From positions 1-64,000 of the forward strand of contig JAKIUQ010000011.1 in the NCBI GenBank assembly GCA_021647465.1: a stretch of DNA of 64,000 nucleotides, given 5' to 3'. Below are positions 1 through 7,559 of this stretch, piece by piece. The position numbers were made by a program, and so were the translations under genes. Position 1 is the stretch's first letter, and every line of letters begins with the position of its first letter. Under the pieces are notes generated by a model, which worked only from the letters and a program-made list of their open reading frames with translations, searched no databases and was not told the DNA's origin. This DNA comes from Emcibacter sp. (GTDB lineage Bacteria > Pseudomonadota > Alphaproteobacteria > Sphingomonadales > Emcibacteraceae).

Positions 1-895
1 CCTTGCCAGCTATGCCTATGATACCTCCGGGCGTCGAATGAGCATCATGCTGGGCAATGGGACGATCACCAGCTACAGCTATCACGATGACGATGCGCTG
101 AACACGCTGTCTCACAATATGACGGGCACGGCCGATGATGTGGACTGGACCTATGGTTTTAACAAAGTCAATCAACTGATCAGCAAAGCCATGGGTGGGG
201 GAGCCAATCTCGCTTTCTATAAATGGGGGCCGCAGAGCACAAAGAATGACGCCTATACGTCCAACGGCCTGAACCAATATTCTAACGTTGCGGGCACGAG
301 CCTGAGTTATGATGCCAGTGGCAACCTGACCGGGGATGGGACTTGGTTTTATGTTTATGATGTGGAGAATATGCTGCTGAATGCCTCGAAGCCGGGGGTG
401 TCGGCGAGTTATCTCTATGATCCTCTGGGACGCAGGTCTGCGAAGACGGTGGATACAGTCCTCACCACCTTCCTTCATGACGGGGTGGAAGAAGTTGCGG
501 ATTACAACAGTTCCGGCACATTGCTGAGACGCTATGTCCATGGCCCGGGCGTTGATGAATATCTGGTGATGTATACCGGAACCGGTACGGCCAACAAATC
601 CTACTTCCACGCCAATCATCAGGGCAGTATTGTTGCCATGAGTGACGGCAGCGGCACAGTCACCGAGCAGCATTCTTACGACAGCTACGGCAACAGTGAT
701 GACCTCACCGGCAACCCGTTCCGCTACACCGGCAGAAGACTGGACGCCGAGACCGGATTATATTACTATAGAGCCAGATATTACAGTCCGGCAATAGGGA
801 GATTTTTACAGACTGATCCGATTGGGTATGGCGATGGGTTGAATTGGTATGCTTATGTGGGCAATGATCCGGTTAACCTGAATGATCCTATGGGG
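1..895 (+). repeat. Rhs core direct repeat, copy 1
   Basis: This segment is collinear, without visible indels, with 4086-4980 (constant offset 4085) and nearly identical over long stretches. Similarity stops near the DPxG motif where the toxin tips begin. The repeat continues off the left edge. Such duplicated cores are the substrate for recombination that exchanges toxin tips in rhs loci. Confidence 0.9.
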
Positions 896-1468
896 CTTGC
901 TAAATGTGGTGACCTTGAGGGGCAGGAATGTGAAGATGCATTAGATGATGCTGATCAAGCACGTGATGACCTGGAGGAGGTTGAAAATCTTCTTAAAGAA
1001 ATTGCAACACAGATTAAAGAGAATGGCGCCGATTCATTAACAGATGCACAGCAAACGATCGTTGATGCCGTTAAAGATAAATTTGGGAATAAATTTGGAT
1101 CTGCAAAAGGTCTCACAAAAATTGCCAACAGACTTGGGAATATAGCAGGCCGAATAGGCGAGAGGAATGATCCATTTAGTGTGCGACTAATGAAAGGTGA
1201 TAATAGAGAGGGTATAGCTGCCTATGTTGTAGGTAACGGAAGGGGTGGGTATAAAAATGCAATTTACTTAAATAATGCTCATCTGAAGGATAAAAGAAAC
1301 GATGTACGTCAAATGTATATTGCGCATGAAGGGGCTCACTTGAGTGGGGCATCAGGTGATTTTTATAGGAAACGAGGGATATTGCAGGGAATAAGTCGAG
1401 GTTATAATATGTACAACAATGCAGATAGTTATGCTTGTACGCTATATCCCACTGTATGTGGCTATTGA
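2..1468 (+). CDS. Rhs-family polymorphic toxin, C-terminal part, with M35-like metallopeptidase tip (5' end outside window)
   Basis: The reading frame is open to the left edge, so this is the 3' end of a longer rhs gene; the first in-frame ATG is at 38. Residues are counted from that ATG. Residues 1-285 are YD-repeat/Rhs core, including the conserved RYYSPAIGRFLQTDPIGY block and the closing DPxG motif (DPMGL, nt 882-896). After this the sequence becomes AT-rich and unrelated to the second rhs copy, as expected for a swapped toxin tip. The tip carries HEGAH (430-434), an HExxH zinc-protease motif, followed by GDFY with Asp441 and then NADSY. That order, HExxH + D + NAD(S/N), is the signature of aspzincin/M35 lysine-specific metalloendopeptidases. 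Cysteines near both ends of the tip could form disulfides in an oxidising compartment. Inference: a protease toxin delivered to or active in the periplasm, neutralised by the next gene. Confidence 0.85.
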   Translation, partial: LASYAYDTSGRRMSIMLGNGTITSYSYHDDDALNTLSHNMTGTADDVDWTYGFNKVNQLISKAMGGGANLAFYKWGPQSTKNDAYTSNGLNQYSNVAGTSLSYDASGNLTGDGTWFYVYDVENMLLNASKPGVSASYLYDPLGRRSAKTVDTVLTTFLHDGVEEVADYNSSGTLLRRYVHGPGVDEYLVMYTGTGTANKSYFHANHQGSIVAMSDGSGTVTEQHSYDSYGNSDDLTGNPFRYTGRRLDAETGLYYYRARYYSPAIGRFLQTDPIGYGDGLNWYAYVGNDPVNLNDPMGLAKCGDLEGQECEDALDDADQARDDLEEVENLLKEIATQIKENGADSLTDAQQTIVDAVKDKFGNKFGSAKGLTKIANRLGNIAGRIGERNDPFSVRLMKGDNREGIAAYVVGNGRGGYKNAIYLNNAHLKDKRNDVRQMYIAHEGAHLSGASGDFYRKRGILQGISRGYNMYNNADSYACTLYPTVCGY

Positions 1469-1483
1469 TCAAGGAGAAAGGTA

Positions 1484-2098
1484 ATGGTTTTAAGAAATGT
1501 AATTTTCTCTTTGCTAACGTTTAGCAGTATGATGATCAATATAGGAACTGCTGGAGAAATTTCCAGTTTACCCAATATTATTTCTGCTGATGTCAAGGTT
1601 TTTCATAGCCCCCAGTTAAAAGTTCAACTGGAAATGCGTTTCCAGAATAATTCAGCTTCTGCAATTTGCATCCGAGCGGCGGATTTTTCCGGCAGTAGTG
1701 TATATACGGATATTTTTATGATTAAAAATAAAGATGGAGAAGCAGTTCGCTATATTGGCAGAATAGCCTATCTAGGTAGCGAGGAGAGTCCTACTTTTGT
1801 CCGTGTAATCCCACCAAAAACAAGTCTGAAAGAAGTCTACAATCTAGAGGAACTTTATAATCTAAAGGTTGGTAGATATATAATATCATATCGGTTACCT
1901 GTAATAAAATGCAGAGCTTTTGATCTAGAAAAAATTGCTATGCCATTCCCCTACTCTTTGAAAGATTTTGAGAACCTTAAACCGGTTGGAAATTTATCCT
2001 TGTATAAAGAAAGTCTCAGAGATATTTACCCTTTATGGGTGGAGTATGGAGAAATAATACAATCAGGCCCGGTTGAGTTTAAAATAGATAGAAAATAA
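1484..2098 (+). CDS. Putative exported immunity protein resembling M35 protease propeptide domain
   Basis: 204 aa, starting 15 nt after the rhs stop codon with an AAGGAG Shine-Dalgarno sequence (ATCAAGGAGAAAGGTAATG), so co-transcribed with the toxin. Residues 1-24 form a signal peptide (basic start, hydrophobic core, TAG-type cleavage site), which places the protein outside the cytoplasm. The mature part is a predicted beta-sandwich with the pattern FxNxS...DxF.I...G..VxYIGRI...P.FVR.IPP...L....L..GRYxISY. As I remember the family, this matches the N-terminal immunoglobulin-like/propeptide domain of bacterial and fungal M35 endopeptidases. Two cysteines (ICIRA, IKCRA) could form a disulfide. 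The role as cognate immunity protein is inferred from position, export and this resemblance. No database search was possible. Confidence 0.6.
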   Translation: MVLRNVIFSLLTFSSMMINIGTAGEISSLPNIISADVKVFHSPQLKVQLEMRFQNNSASAICIRAADFSGSSVYTDIFMIKNKDGEAVRYIGRIAYLGSEESPTFVRVIPPKTSLKEVYNLEELYNLKVGRYIISYRLPVIKCRAFDLEKIAMPFPYSLKDFENLKPVGNLSLYKESLRDIYPLWVEYGEIIQSGPVEFKIDRK

Positions 2099-2168
2099 TA
2101 TATTACAATTACGGTGACAGCAACCGTGATTCTCGATCCAACCAATTCGACGCCACTCTTCGCGTCCA

Positions 2169-2256
2169 TTTGGTGCCTTCCTGAAAACCCCATCATTACA
2201 GATGCTTACTCCTCTTTTGAGCCTGTTTGGTGCCTGACCGTGAATATTTGGTGCCT
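2169..2256 (+). repeat. Three direct copies of TTTGGTGCCT in the gap before traD
   Basis: The 324-nt gap 2099-2422 holds no convincing gene. It contains TTTGGTGCCT at 2169-2178, 2226-2235 and 2247-2256, plus a degenerate CTTGGTGCAT near 2307. Start-to-start spacings are 57 and 21 nt. It lies just upstream of a conjugation gene, so iteron-like or transfer-origin debris is possible, but nothing here proves that. Confidence 0.4.
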
Positions 2257-2422
2257 CCCCCATTTTCTCTAACCCTATGATTCTAAGTCTCTTTCGGTCC
2301 GCATCCTTGGTGCATATGGTGTGACATCTTTTTTCGCCGACTGGCGGGCAATATGTGACTTTCATTTGCTCATATGGTACGATCTGCGGACCGTCCGCGC
2401 GCCCATAAAGACGGAGACAGAT

Positions 2423-2665
2423 ATGTCACAAACTACCCAAGGGCCAAGCTCACTTTTGGCCAAACTGAAAGCCCAACGCAAGAGCCTGGACGAGCGCATT
2501 GCAGAAGCAGATCGCAAGCATGTACATGCACTCGGTTTGATCATCCGAAAGGCAGGTCTTGAAGACCATGACAGCGCATTTTTGAAAGGCGTTTTGTTGG
2601 ATGCGGCAAGGCTTCCGAAAGGGTCCGACCGTTACCGTGAACTTATGGCGGCGGGATCGAAATAA
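2423..2665 (+). CDS. traD: TraD-like conjugal transfer protein (small)
   Basis: 80 aa from the ATG at 2423, preceded by GGAGA; upstream in-frame starts give a non-conserved extension. A basic, helical N-terminus (KLKAQRKSLDERIAEADRK) is followed by LGLIIRKAGLEDHD and FLKGVLLDAARL, the pattern of the small TraD proteins found beside traA/traC relaxase genes on alphaproteobacterial plasmids and integrative elements. No relaxase or coupling protein is nearby, so this is an isolated remnant of transferable DNA and probably not functional in transfer on its own. It converges on the DUF2493 gene, with a terminator between them. Confidence 0.65.
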   Translation: MSQTTQGPSSLLAKLKAQRKSLDERIAEADRKHVHALGLIIRKAGLEDHDSAFLKGVLLDAARLPKGSDRYRELMAAGSK

Positions 2666-2696
2666 TCGGGCTATCTTTTCAGTCTCAACCATAAAA

Positions 2697-2722
2697 AAAG
2701 GGACGGCGCGAGCCGTCCCTTT
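2697..2722. terminator. Bidirectional rho-independent terminator
   Basis: An 11-bp perfect stem (AAAGGGACGGC / GCCGTCCCTTT) with a GCGA loop and an A-run on the left and T-run on the right. It sits between the convergent traD-like gene and the DUF2493 gene and can serve both. Confidence 0.85.
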
Positions 2723-2746
2723 CCTGTTGGGAATGATTTTTTTAAG

Positions 2747-3556
2747 TCAAGTTTTCGGGATGGGGCGATAGACTTTTATACCCATTTGTTTTGCTTTATC
2801 GGCAAGATTTTCTGTGATGCCGGAACCGGGAAAGACAATAACACCTGCGGGATTTTCTGCCAGCATTTGGTCGTTGCGTTTGAACGGTGCGGCGCGGTTA
2901 TATTTCTTCCAGTCGGGCCGGAAAATAACAGTCGCAAGCCCTCGCGCCTTTGCCCATTTGGCGGCTATAAGTTCCGCGCCTTTAGTGCCGCCGCCGTGGA
3001 CTAAAATCATGTCACTATGCTTGGCTTTTGTCTGGTCCAGTACGTCCCATATTTTCTGATAATCCTGATAATCAACGCCACCTGTGAAAGCTATTAAAGT
3101 ACCTTCTGGAATGAAAGCGCGAGTCTCCGCTCTTTGCTTTGCCTTGATATAATCGCGGCTGTCAATCATGGATGCGGTCATGGTCTTGTGATTGATTTTT
3201 GAACCGGACAAAGGACGCCACAGGCTGCCTGTTTTTGCTTCAAAAAGTTCCCCGCCATAATCGCGCATCAGTTCAAAACTTGCCCGTTGTTCAAGCAAGG
3301 TTTGCCCTTCTGTAATCAGGTCTTCCAATTCCACGGATTTTACTTCTGACCCATCCTGTTCGCGTTGGCTTCTTTTCTGTGCGTCTTCGTTCTGGTCAAG
3401 GTCTTTCTGGATGCGTTCGACCTTCCTGTGAAAGCCATTGACAAAACTCCATAGTAGGCCCTGCGTGTCATCTTCAAGGCGGGTGTCGGTGAACATTCCG
3501 AGCAATACGTCAAAGACATCTGACAGGCCGTTTTTGAGTGTAGCAACGTCGGGCAA
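2747..3556 (-). CDS. DUF2493 (SLOG-type) plasmid-associated protein, N-terminus truncated
   Basis: 269 aa from a TTG at 3556. The N-terminal half is helical (DGSEVKSVELEDL, WRPLSGSKINH). The C-terminal ~120 residues are the DUF2493/YspA-like SLOG fold: IAFTGGVDYQDY, LVHGGGTKGAE, IAAKWAKARG, FRPDWKKYNRAAPFKRND and VIVFPGSGITENLADKA, a nucleotide-derivative-binding Rossmann-like domain. Such proteins are common accessory genes of plasmids and integrative elements. The reading frame stays open upstream of 3556 (encoding DELDYRLLPDV, which fits the usual family N-terminus) until it meets the GGAAAATGGGGACAG repeats at about 3587. The true start has therefore been cut off by a rearrangement and the gene is probably inactive. 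Confidence 0.75.
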   Translation of the reverse strand: MPDVATLKNGLSDVFDVLLGMFTDTRLEDDTQGLLWSFVNGFHRKVERIQKDLDQNEDAQKRSQREQDGSEVKSVELEDLITEGQTLLEQRASFELMRDYGGELFEAKTGSLWRPLSGSKINHKTMTASMIDSRDYIKAKQRAETRAFIPEGTLIAFTGGVDYQDYQKIWDVLDQTKAKHSDMILVHGGGTKGAELIAAKWAKARGLATVIFRPDWKKYNRAAPFKRNDQMLAENPAGVIVFPGSGITENLADKAKQMGIKVYRPIPKT

Positions 3557-3586
3557 GAGTCTATAATCCAGTTCATCGGAAAAGCC

Positions 3587-3644
3587 GGAAAATGGGGACA
3601 GTATACTATTTTTTCGGAAAATGGGGACAGGAAAATGGGGACAG
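3587..3644 (+). repeat. Three copies of GGAAAATGGGGACAG at a recombination junction
   Basis: Copies lie at 3587-3601, 3616-3630 and 3630-3644. The first and third are followed by TATACTATTTTTT or TTTACTATTTTTT. The array sits exactly between the decapitated DUF2493 gene and the first recognisable Rhs codons (about 3660). Similar GGGGACAG...TACTATTTTT strings are, in my experience, associated with REP-like or transposase-linked intergenic sequences; the specific element is not identified here. Confidence 0.7.
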
Positions 3645-5475
3645 TTTACTATTTTTTATCCCCAACCTGCCCGACGGCAGCGACTTTGAGACTTATGAAT
3701 ATGACAATAACGGTCAGATAATCTGGAAGCAGACCCGGCGGGGCGACTGGATCAACAGTCAGTATGACGCTCTGGGCCGTATCATTCAGAAAACCACCCG
3801 TCAGGGCAGCAAGAGCGGCACTATAGAGACGGATGTCAGCTATGACTATGATCTGGCCGACCGTCAGATTGACGTGCGCTTCGTCAGCGGCGGTCATTAT
3901 GTCAGCCACACTTACAACAAAGCCGGGCAGCTTACCGCCACCAACGATAATGGCCGAACGCTCACCTATGCTTACGGTGACAGGATCAACCGGACGAAGG
4001 TTCAATGGCCGGACGGTTATTCCGCCGACTATGCCTATGATAATCTGAACCGGGTCAGCACGGTCAAGGAAAACAATGTGGCAACCCTTGCCAGCTATGC
4101 CTATGATACCTCCGGGCGTCGAATGAGCATCATGCTGGGCAATGGGACGATCACCAGCTACAGCTATCACGATGACGATGCGCTGAACACGCTGTCTCAC
4201 AATATGACGGGCGGTGCTGATGATGTGGACTGGACTTACGGCTTTAACAAAGTCAATCAGCTGACCGATAAGATCATGGGTGGGGGAGCCAATCTCGCTT
4301 TCTATAAATGGGGGCCGCAGAGCACAAAGAATGACGCCTATACGTCCAACGGTCTGAACCAATATTCTGACGTTGCGGGCACGAGCCTGAGTTATGATGC
4401 CAGTGGCAACCTGACCGGCGACGGGGTGTGGTCTTATGTTTATGATGTGGAGAATATGCTGCTGAATGCCTCGAAGCCGGGGGTGTCGGCAAGTTATCTC
4501 TATGATCCTCTGGGACGCAGGTCTGCGAAGACGGTGGATACAGTCCTCACCAGCTTCCTTCATGATGGGGTTGAGGAGATTGCGGATTACAACAGTTCCG
4601 GCACATTGCTGAGACGCTATGTCCATGGCCCGGGCGTTGATGAATATCTGGTGATGTATACCGGCACCGGCACCGCCAACAAGTCCTATTTCCACGCCAA
4701 TCATCAAGGCTCAATCATCGCCATGAGTGACGGCAGCGGCACGGTGACGGAACAGCATTCTTACGACAGCTACGGCAACTCCGATGACCTCACCGGCAAT
4801 CCGTTCAGATACACCGGAAGACGACTGGACGAAGAGACCGGATTATATTACTATAGAGCCAGATATTACAGTCCGGCAATAGGGAGATTTTTACAGACCG
4901 ACCCCATAGGTTACGGCGATGGCCTCAACTGGTACGCTTATGTCCAAAACGATCCACTCAATAAGAATGACCCGAGCGGATTATGTGGTATGTGCGCTGC
5001 AGATGCTATTTTCGAGGCATCCGTGGAACCTAAACTTGATTTATCTAAATCGGAAGCTCTTGATATAGCCTCAACTCAGTTGGAGATCGCAAGCTATGCT
5101 ATTCCAACCGGAGCTGCTATTAAAGTAGGTGCTAAATCGATACAAATCATTCGGGCTAAAAAAGCCTCTAATGCTGTAAAAAAATTGCTAAGTAAAACAA
5201 CAAAAGGAGCAAAAGGAAAAAATAAAGTAAACACTTTCCAGGTTGACAAAGGGCGTTCAAGAACGGCTGCTGCCAAGAATGAATTTAATAAATTAAAACC
5301 GTCGAGCACATCAAAAAAGATACGGTCAAAGATAGTTACAGGTTTTACTAAATCTTTAGCAAATGGAGGGACGGCAACAGTAAGAGTAAAAGGCAATGGG
5401 CAAGTTACTGTGGAAATAACTAAGGCAGGTTCAAGAATTAAACAAAAAATTCGTTTCGAAATGAAGAAGAAATAA
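3592..5475 (+). CDS. Orphan Rhs toxin cassette with second C-terminal tip
   Basis: 627 aa, but the first ~22 residues are translated from the GGGGACAG repeat array. The authentic Rhs sequence begins near 3660 (NLPDGSDFETYEYDNNGQ) in mid-protein, so this is a truncated core without the export or shell N-terminus. It is an orphan tip of the sort that replaces the tip of the full-length gene by recombination. YD repeats run to the DPxG motif (DPSGL, near nt 4970). The tip (~165 aa) is Lys-rich and AT-rich. It has an alanine-rich segment (YAIPTGAAIKVGAKS), then a basic region ending in beta-strand-like VRVKGNGQVTVEI and KIRFEMKKK. That ending is reminiscent of small RNase (barnase/RelE-like) toxins, but I do not recognise a family. 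Confidence 0.8.
   Translation: MGTVYYFFGKWGQENGDSLLFFIPNLPDGSDFETYEYDNNGQIIWKQTRRGDWINSQYDALGRIIQKTTRQGSKSGTIETDVSYDYDLADRQIDVRFVSGGHYVSHTYNKAGQLTATNDNGRTLTYAYGDRINRTKVQWPDGYSADYAYDNLNRVSTVKENNVATLASYAYDTSGRRMSIMLGNGTITSYSYHDDDALNTLSHNMTGGADDVDWTYGFNKVNQLTDKIMGGGANLAFYKWGPQSTKNDAYTSNGLNQYSDVAGTSLSYDASGNLTGDGVWSYVYDVENMLLNASKPGVSASYLYDPLGRRSAKTVDTVLTSFLHDGVEEIADYNSSGTLLRRYVHGPGVDEYLVMYTGTGTANKSYFHANHQGSIIAMSDGSGTVTEQHSYDSYGNSDDLTGNPFRYTGRRLDEETGLYYYRARYYSPAIGRFLQTDPIGYGDGLNWYAYVQNDPLNKNDPSGLCGMCAADAIFEASVEPKLDLSKSEALDIASTQLEIASYAIPTGAAIKVGAKSIQIIRAKKASNAVKKLLSKTTKGAKGKNKVNTFQVDKGRSRTAAAKNEFNKLKPSSTSKKIRSKIVTGFTKSLANGGTATVRVKGNGQVTVEITKAGSRIKQKIRFEMKKK
4086..4980 (+). repeat. Rhs core direct repeat, copy 2
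   Basis: Partner of 1-895 at a constant offset of 4085. Third-position changes are scattered and a few stretches differ more (for example TGTGGACTGGACTTACGG against CTATGG). This suggests an old duplication with continued gene conversion rather than a very recent one. Identity ends where the two toxin tips start. Confidence 0.9.
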
Positions 5476-5852
5476 TGGCTATGAGTAATGCAATTATTAG
5501 GGTTAAAGCTCCTCTGTTTGAGATTGATGCTATTATAGATGATTGGGAAGGGTTTCGAATTATCTGTAGTGCACAAGAAAAATCAATTGGAAAAATACGA
5601 ATTAAATTTAATGATGTATTCTCATATAGGTCAATGGACCCGGACCTATTAACAGAAGAAGCAGTTCCCAGCAATGTAGGTGGTAATATTTTTAAACTGC
5701 CTCAATCAGCCTTCAAAAAATGGTTTTTGCAGGAAGCTGGTCAATACCGGGACTTTACCGGCGATAATGAAATATTTCATTATCGCATAATCACGGATGA
5801 GCAATGTATCGATATTTTGGCATTTGGTTCTCCAATAGTAGAAGAACTATAA
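5475..5852 (+). CDS. Putative immunity protein for orphan Rhs tip
   Basis: 125 aa. The start overlaps the rhs stop codon by one base (TAATG at 5473-5477), so translation is coupled; a second ATG two codons later is also possible. There is no signal peptide and it is predicted cytosolic, acidic (pairs with the very basic toxin tip) and mixed alpha/beta. I do not recognise a named family. Immunity function is inferred only from its fixed position after an Rhs tip. The low GC content matches the tip, as expected for a toxin/immunity pair that moves as a unit. Confidence 0.6.
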   Translation: MAMSNAIIRVKAPLFEIDAIIDDWEGFRIICSAQEKSIGKIRIKFNDVFSYRSMDPDLLTEEAVPSNVGGNIFKLPQSAFKKWFLQEAGQYRDFTGDNEIFHYRIITDEQCIDILAFGSPIVEEL

Positions 5853-5906
5853 AGATCAAAACTCGGGAGCAGTAATTCTGGGGACATAGCGTAATTGAAG
5901 TAGGAT

Positions 5907-5972
5907 CATTCTCCGTATGATATAACGGGGTCGGTTTTGATGAACAAAGCTGCCCCAATGATAGGAGAATGA
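5907..5972 (+). promoter_or_regulatory. Inverted repeat flanking the IS110 leader
   Basis: TCATTCTCC (5907-5915) is repeated inverted as GGAGAATGA (5964-5972). The right arm overlaps the AGGAGA ribosome-binding site of the transposase start at 5976. It could fold over the RBS or be part of the element's subterminal structure. Confidence 0.45.
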
Positions 5973-5975
5973 CCC

Positions 5976-7010
5976 ATGGATTTATTATACGCCGGACTTG
6001 ATGTATCTGACAAGAAAACTCATATTTGCCTTGTTGACGGGACAGGAAAAGTTTGCTGGCAAGCTTCGCTGGCAGGGGGTTTGTGCCACATCCCCGGAAG
6101 CTTTAAGCCGCCTGTTAAAGAAACATGCTCCGGTTCTGGGCAAGGTGATTTTTGAAACCGGTGCCTTATCCTGCTTTTTGTATCATGGCCTGCTTCGGCG
6201 GGGTCTTCCGGTCAGTTGTATCTGTGCCCGTCATGCCAAAGGGGTTCTGTCGACCCGGCTTAACAAGAGTGATGTGAATGATGCAGAGGGGCTACTGGCC
6301 CGTACGGGCTGGTACAAGACGGTTCATATCAAGGACAGGAACACCCATCTGGACCGGACATTTCTGCGGGTGCGCCATCAACTGGTGAAAAGCCATTCAG
6401 ATATGGTCAACCAGTTGCGCGGGCTCTTGAAACTGTTTGGCCTGAAGCTGGGGCAAGTGACGACGCCGGGCAAGAGGCACAAGCGGCTGTTTTATCTGTT
6501 TAGGCAGGAACCGGCTCTAGAACCAATGCTTGTTCCCCTGATCACCGCCCTGGGCGCCCTTGAACAGGAAATCTGCAAGCTCTGAACAAACAGATGAAGA
6601 AACGAGCCGCCACCGACCCGGTCTGTCGCCGGCTGATGACCATTCCGGGGGTGGGACCGGTCGTTGCCCTGACGTTCAAGGCCAGCATCGAAGACCCGGC
6701 GAGATTTAAACATTCGCGCGATGTGGGAGCCTACGCGGGGCTGACACCGAAACGTTTCCAGTCCGGGGATATGGACGTGTCGGGTCATATCTCCAAACGG
6801 GGAGATCACCTGTTAAGGCGTGCTCTTTATGAGGCGGCGAACAGTGTTTTGGGGCGATTAAAGAAAGATTGCGCCCTCAAAACATGGGGTCAAAGACTGG
6901 CCGAACAGAAAGGTCCCAAACGCGCCCGGGTCGCGGTCGCCCGCAAACTGGCGATCCTGATGCACAAACTATGGATCAGCGAACAGGATTTTGTCTGGCA
7001 AAAAGCTTAA
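5976..7010 (+). pseudogene. IS110-family transposase, inactivated by two frameshifts
   Basis: Translation starts at ATG 5976 (AGGAGA at 5963-5968) with YAGLDVSDKKTHICLVDG, which contains the first acidic residue of the DEDD RuvC-like domain. The frame shifts near 6060-6090 into CATSPEALSRLLKKHAP, FETGALSCFLYHG and KSDVNDAEGLLART (second, third and fourth acidic positions). It shifts again near 6580 into MKKRAATDPVCRRL, IPGVGPVVALTFKA and VGAYAGLTPKRFQSG, the C-terminal Transposase_20 domain with its serine-containing region. All domains are present in order, so decay is recent, but no single frame encodes the enzyme. IS110 elements lack classical terminal inverted repeats, so the ends are not defined here; 7011-7200 is probably element or junction sequence without a gene. 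Confidence 0.85.
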
Positions 7011-7239
7011 AGCCTGCCCGCTTCCGCTTTTGCCCGGCAAAGGATGACCTCGTGAGCGTTGGGGACAAAGAGGCATCCATTCCAACTTTGGCCGCTATCC
7101 TGAGGCGCAGAACCCAAGGCCCCAAAGCCGTTCTATCGACCTCGAAGACAACCATAAAAGTGGCGCAAAAAAATAAATAATGCCGGAGAAATCTAAAATT
7201 CAATTAGACAACAGTATAGTATTGTTGGTTTTCTTTTTT

Positions 7240-7557
7240 CTATCTGGCGTTCTTTTCATCTATCCCTGAAATGCCTTCGCGTTTTGCAAGCTTTTCGAAA
7301 ATATCGTCAGGGCTGATGTCCATGTCTGCCCAGAGGATCATCATGTGGAACAGCAGATCGGCGGATTCGGAAATTGCATCTTCCCGGTCATCCATCACGG
7401 CGGCGAGGGAGAGTTCGACGCCTTCTTCGCCAACCTTTTGGGCGATTTTTTTGCGGCCTTTCTGGAATAGGCTGGCCACATAGCTTTTGCTGGCATCTGC
7501 GCCTTTGCGGGCGGCGATGACTTTAGATAGCCGACTTAAAATTTTTGCATTATCCAT
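7240..7557 (-). CDS. hisE: Phosphoribosyl-ATP pyrophosphohydrolase
   Basis: 105 aa, normal for the family. Hydrolyses phosphoribosyl-ATP to phosphoribosyl-AMP (second step of histidine synthesis) in the cytoplasm. Shows the MazG-like helical signature KKIAQKVGEEGVELSLAA, with EExxE-type metal ligands, and DLLFHMMILW. Last gene of the his block, 2 nt after hisF, so co-transcribed. Confidence 0.95.
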   Translation of the reverse strand: MDNAKILSRLSKVIAARKGADASKSYVASLFQKGRKKIAQKVGEEGVELSLAAVMDDREDAISESADLLFHMMILWADMDISPDDIFEKLAKREGISGIDEKNAR

Positions 7558-7559
7558 AT

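Noticed and set aside
2063..2365. 100-codon minus-strand frame between the immunity gene and traD
   Set aside because: Its repeated APN residues merely translate the AGGCACCAAA repeats; no start signal or recognised domain.
3649..4707. 352-codon open frame on the minus strand inside the orphan rhs gene
   Set aside because: Antisense shadow of the YD-repeat coding region; composition (Ile/Val/Gly-rich) and lack of a start signal are typical of such shadows, and the same shadow appears under the other rhs copy.
6869..7180. 103-codon frame downstream of the IS110 transposase
   Set aside because: Out-of-frame reading of the transposase end plus junction sequence; no domain.
7209..7240. Terminator for hisE from the CAACA/TGTTG hairpin with T-run
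   Set aside because: The T-run follows the hairpin on the plus strand, i.e. in the IS110 direction, not in the direction of hisE transcription; the stem is only five base pairs.
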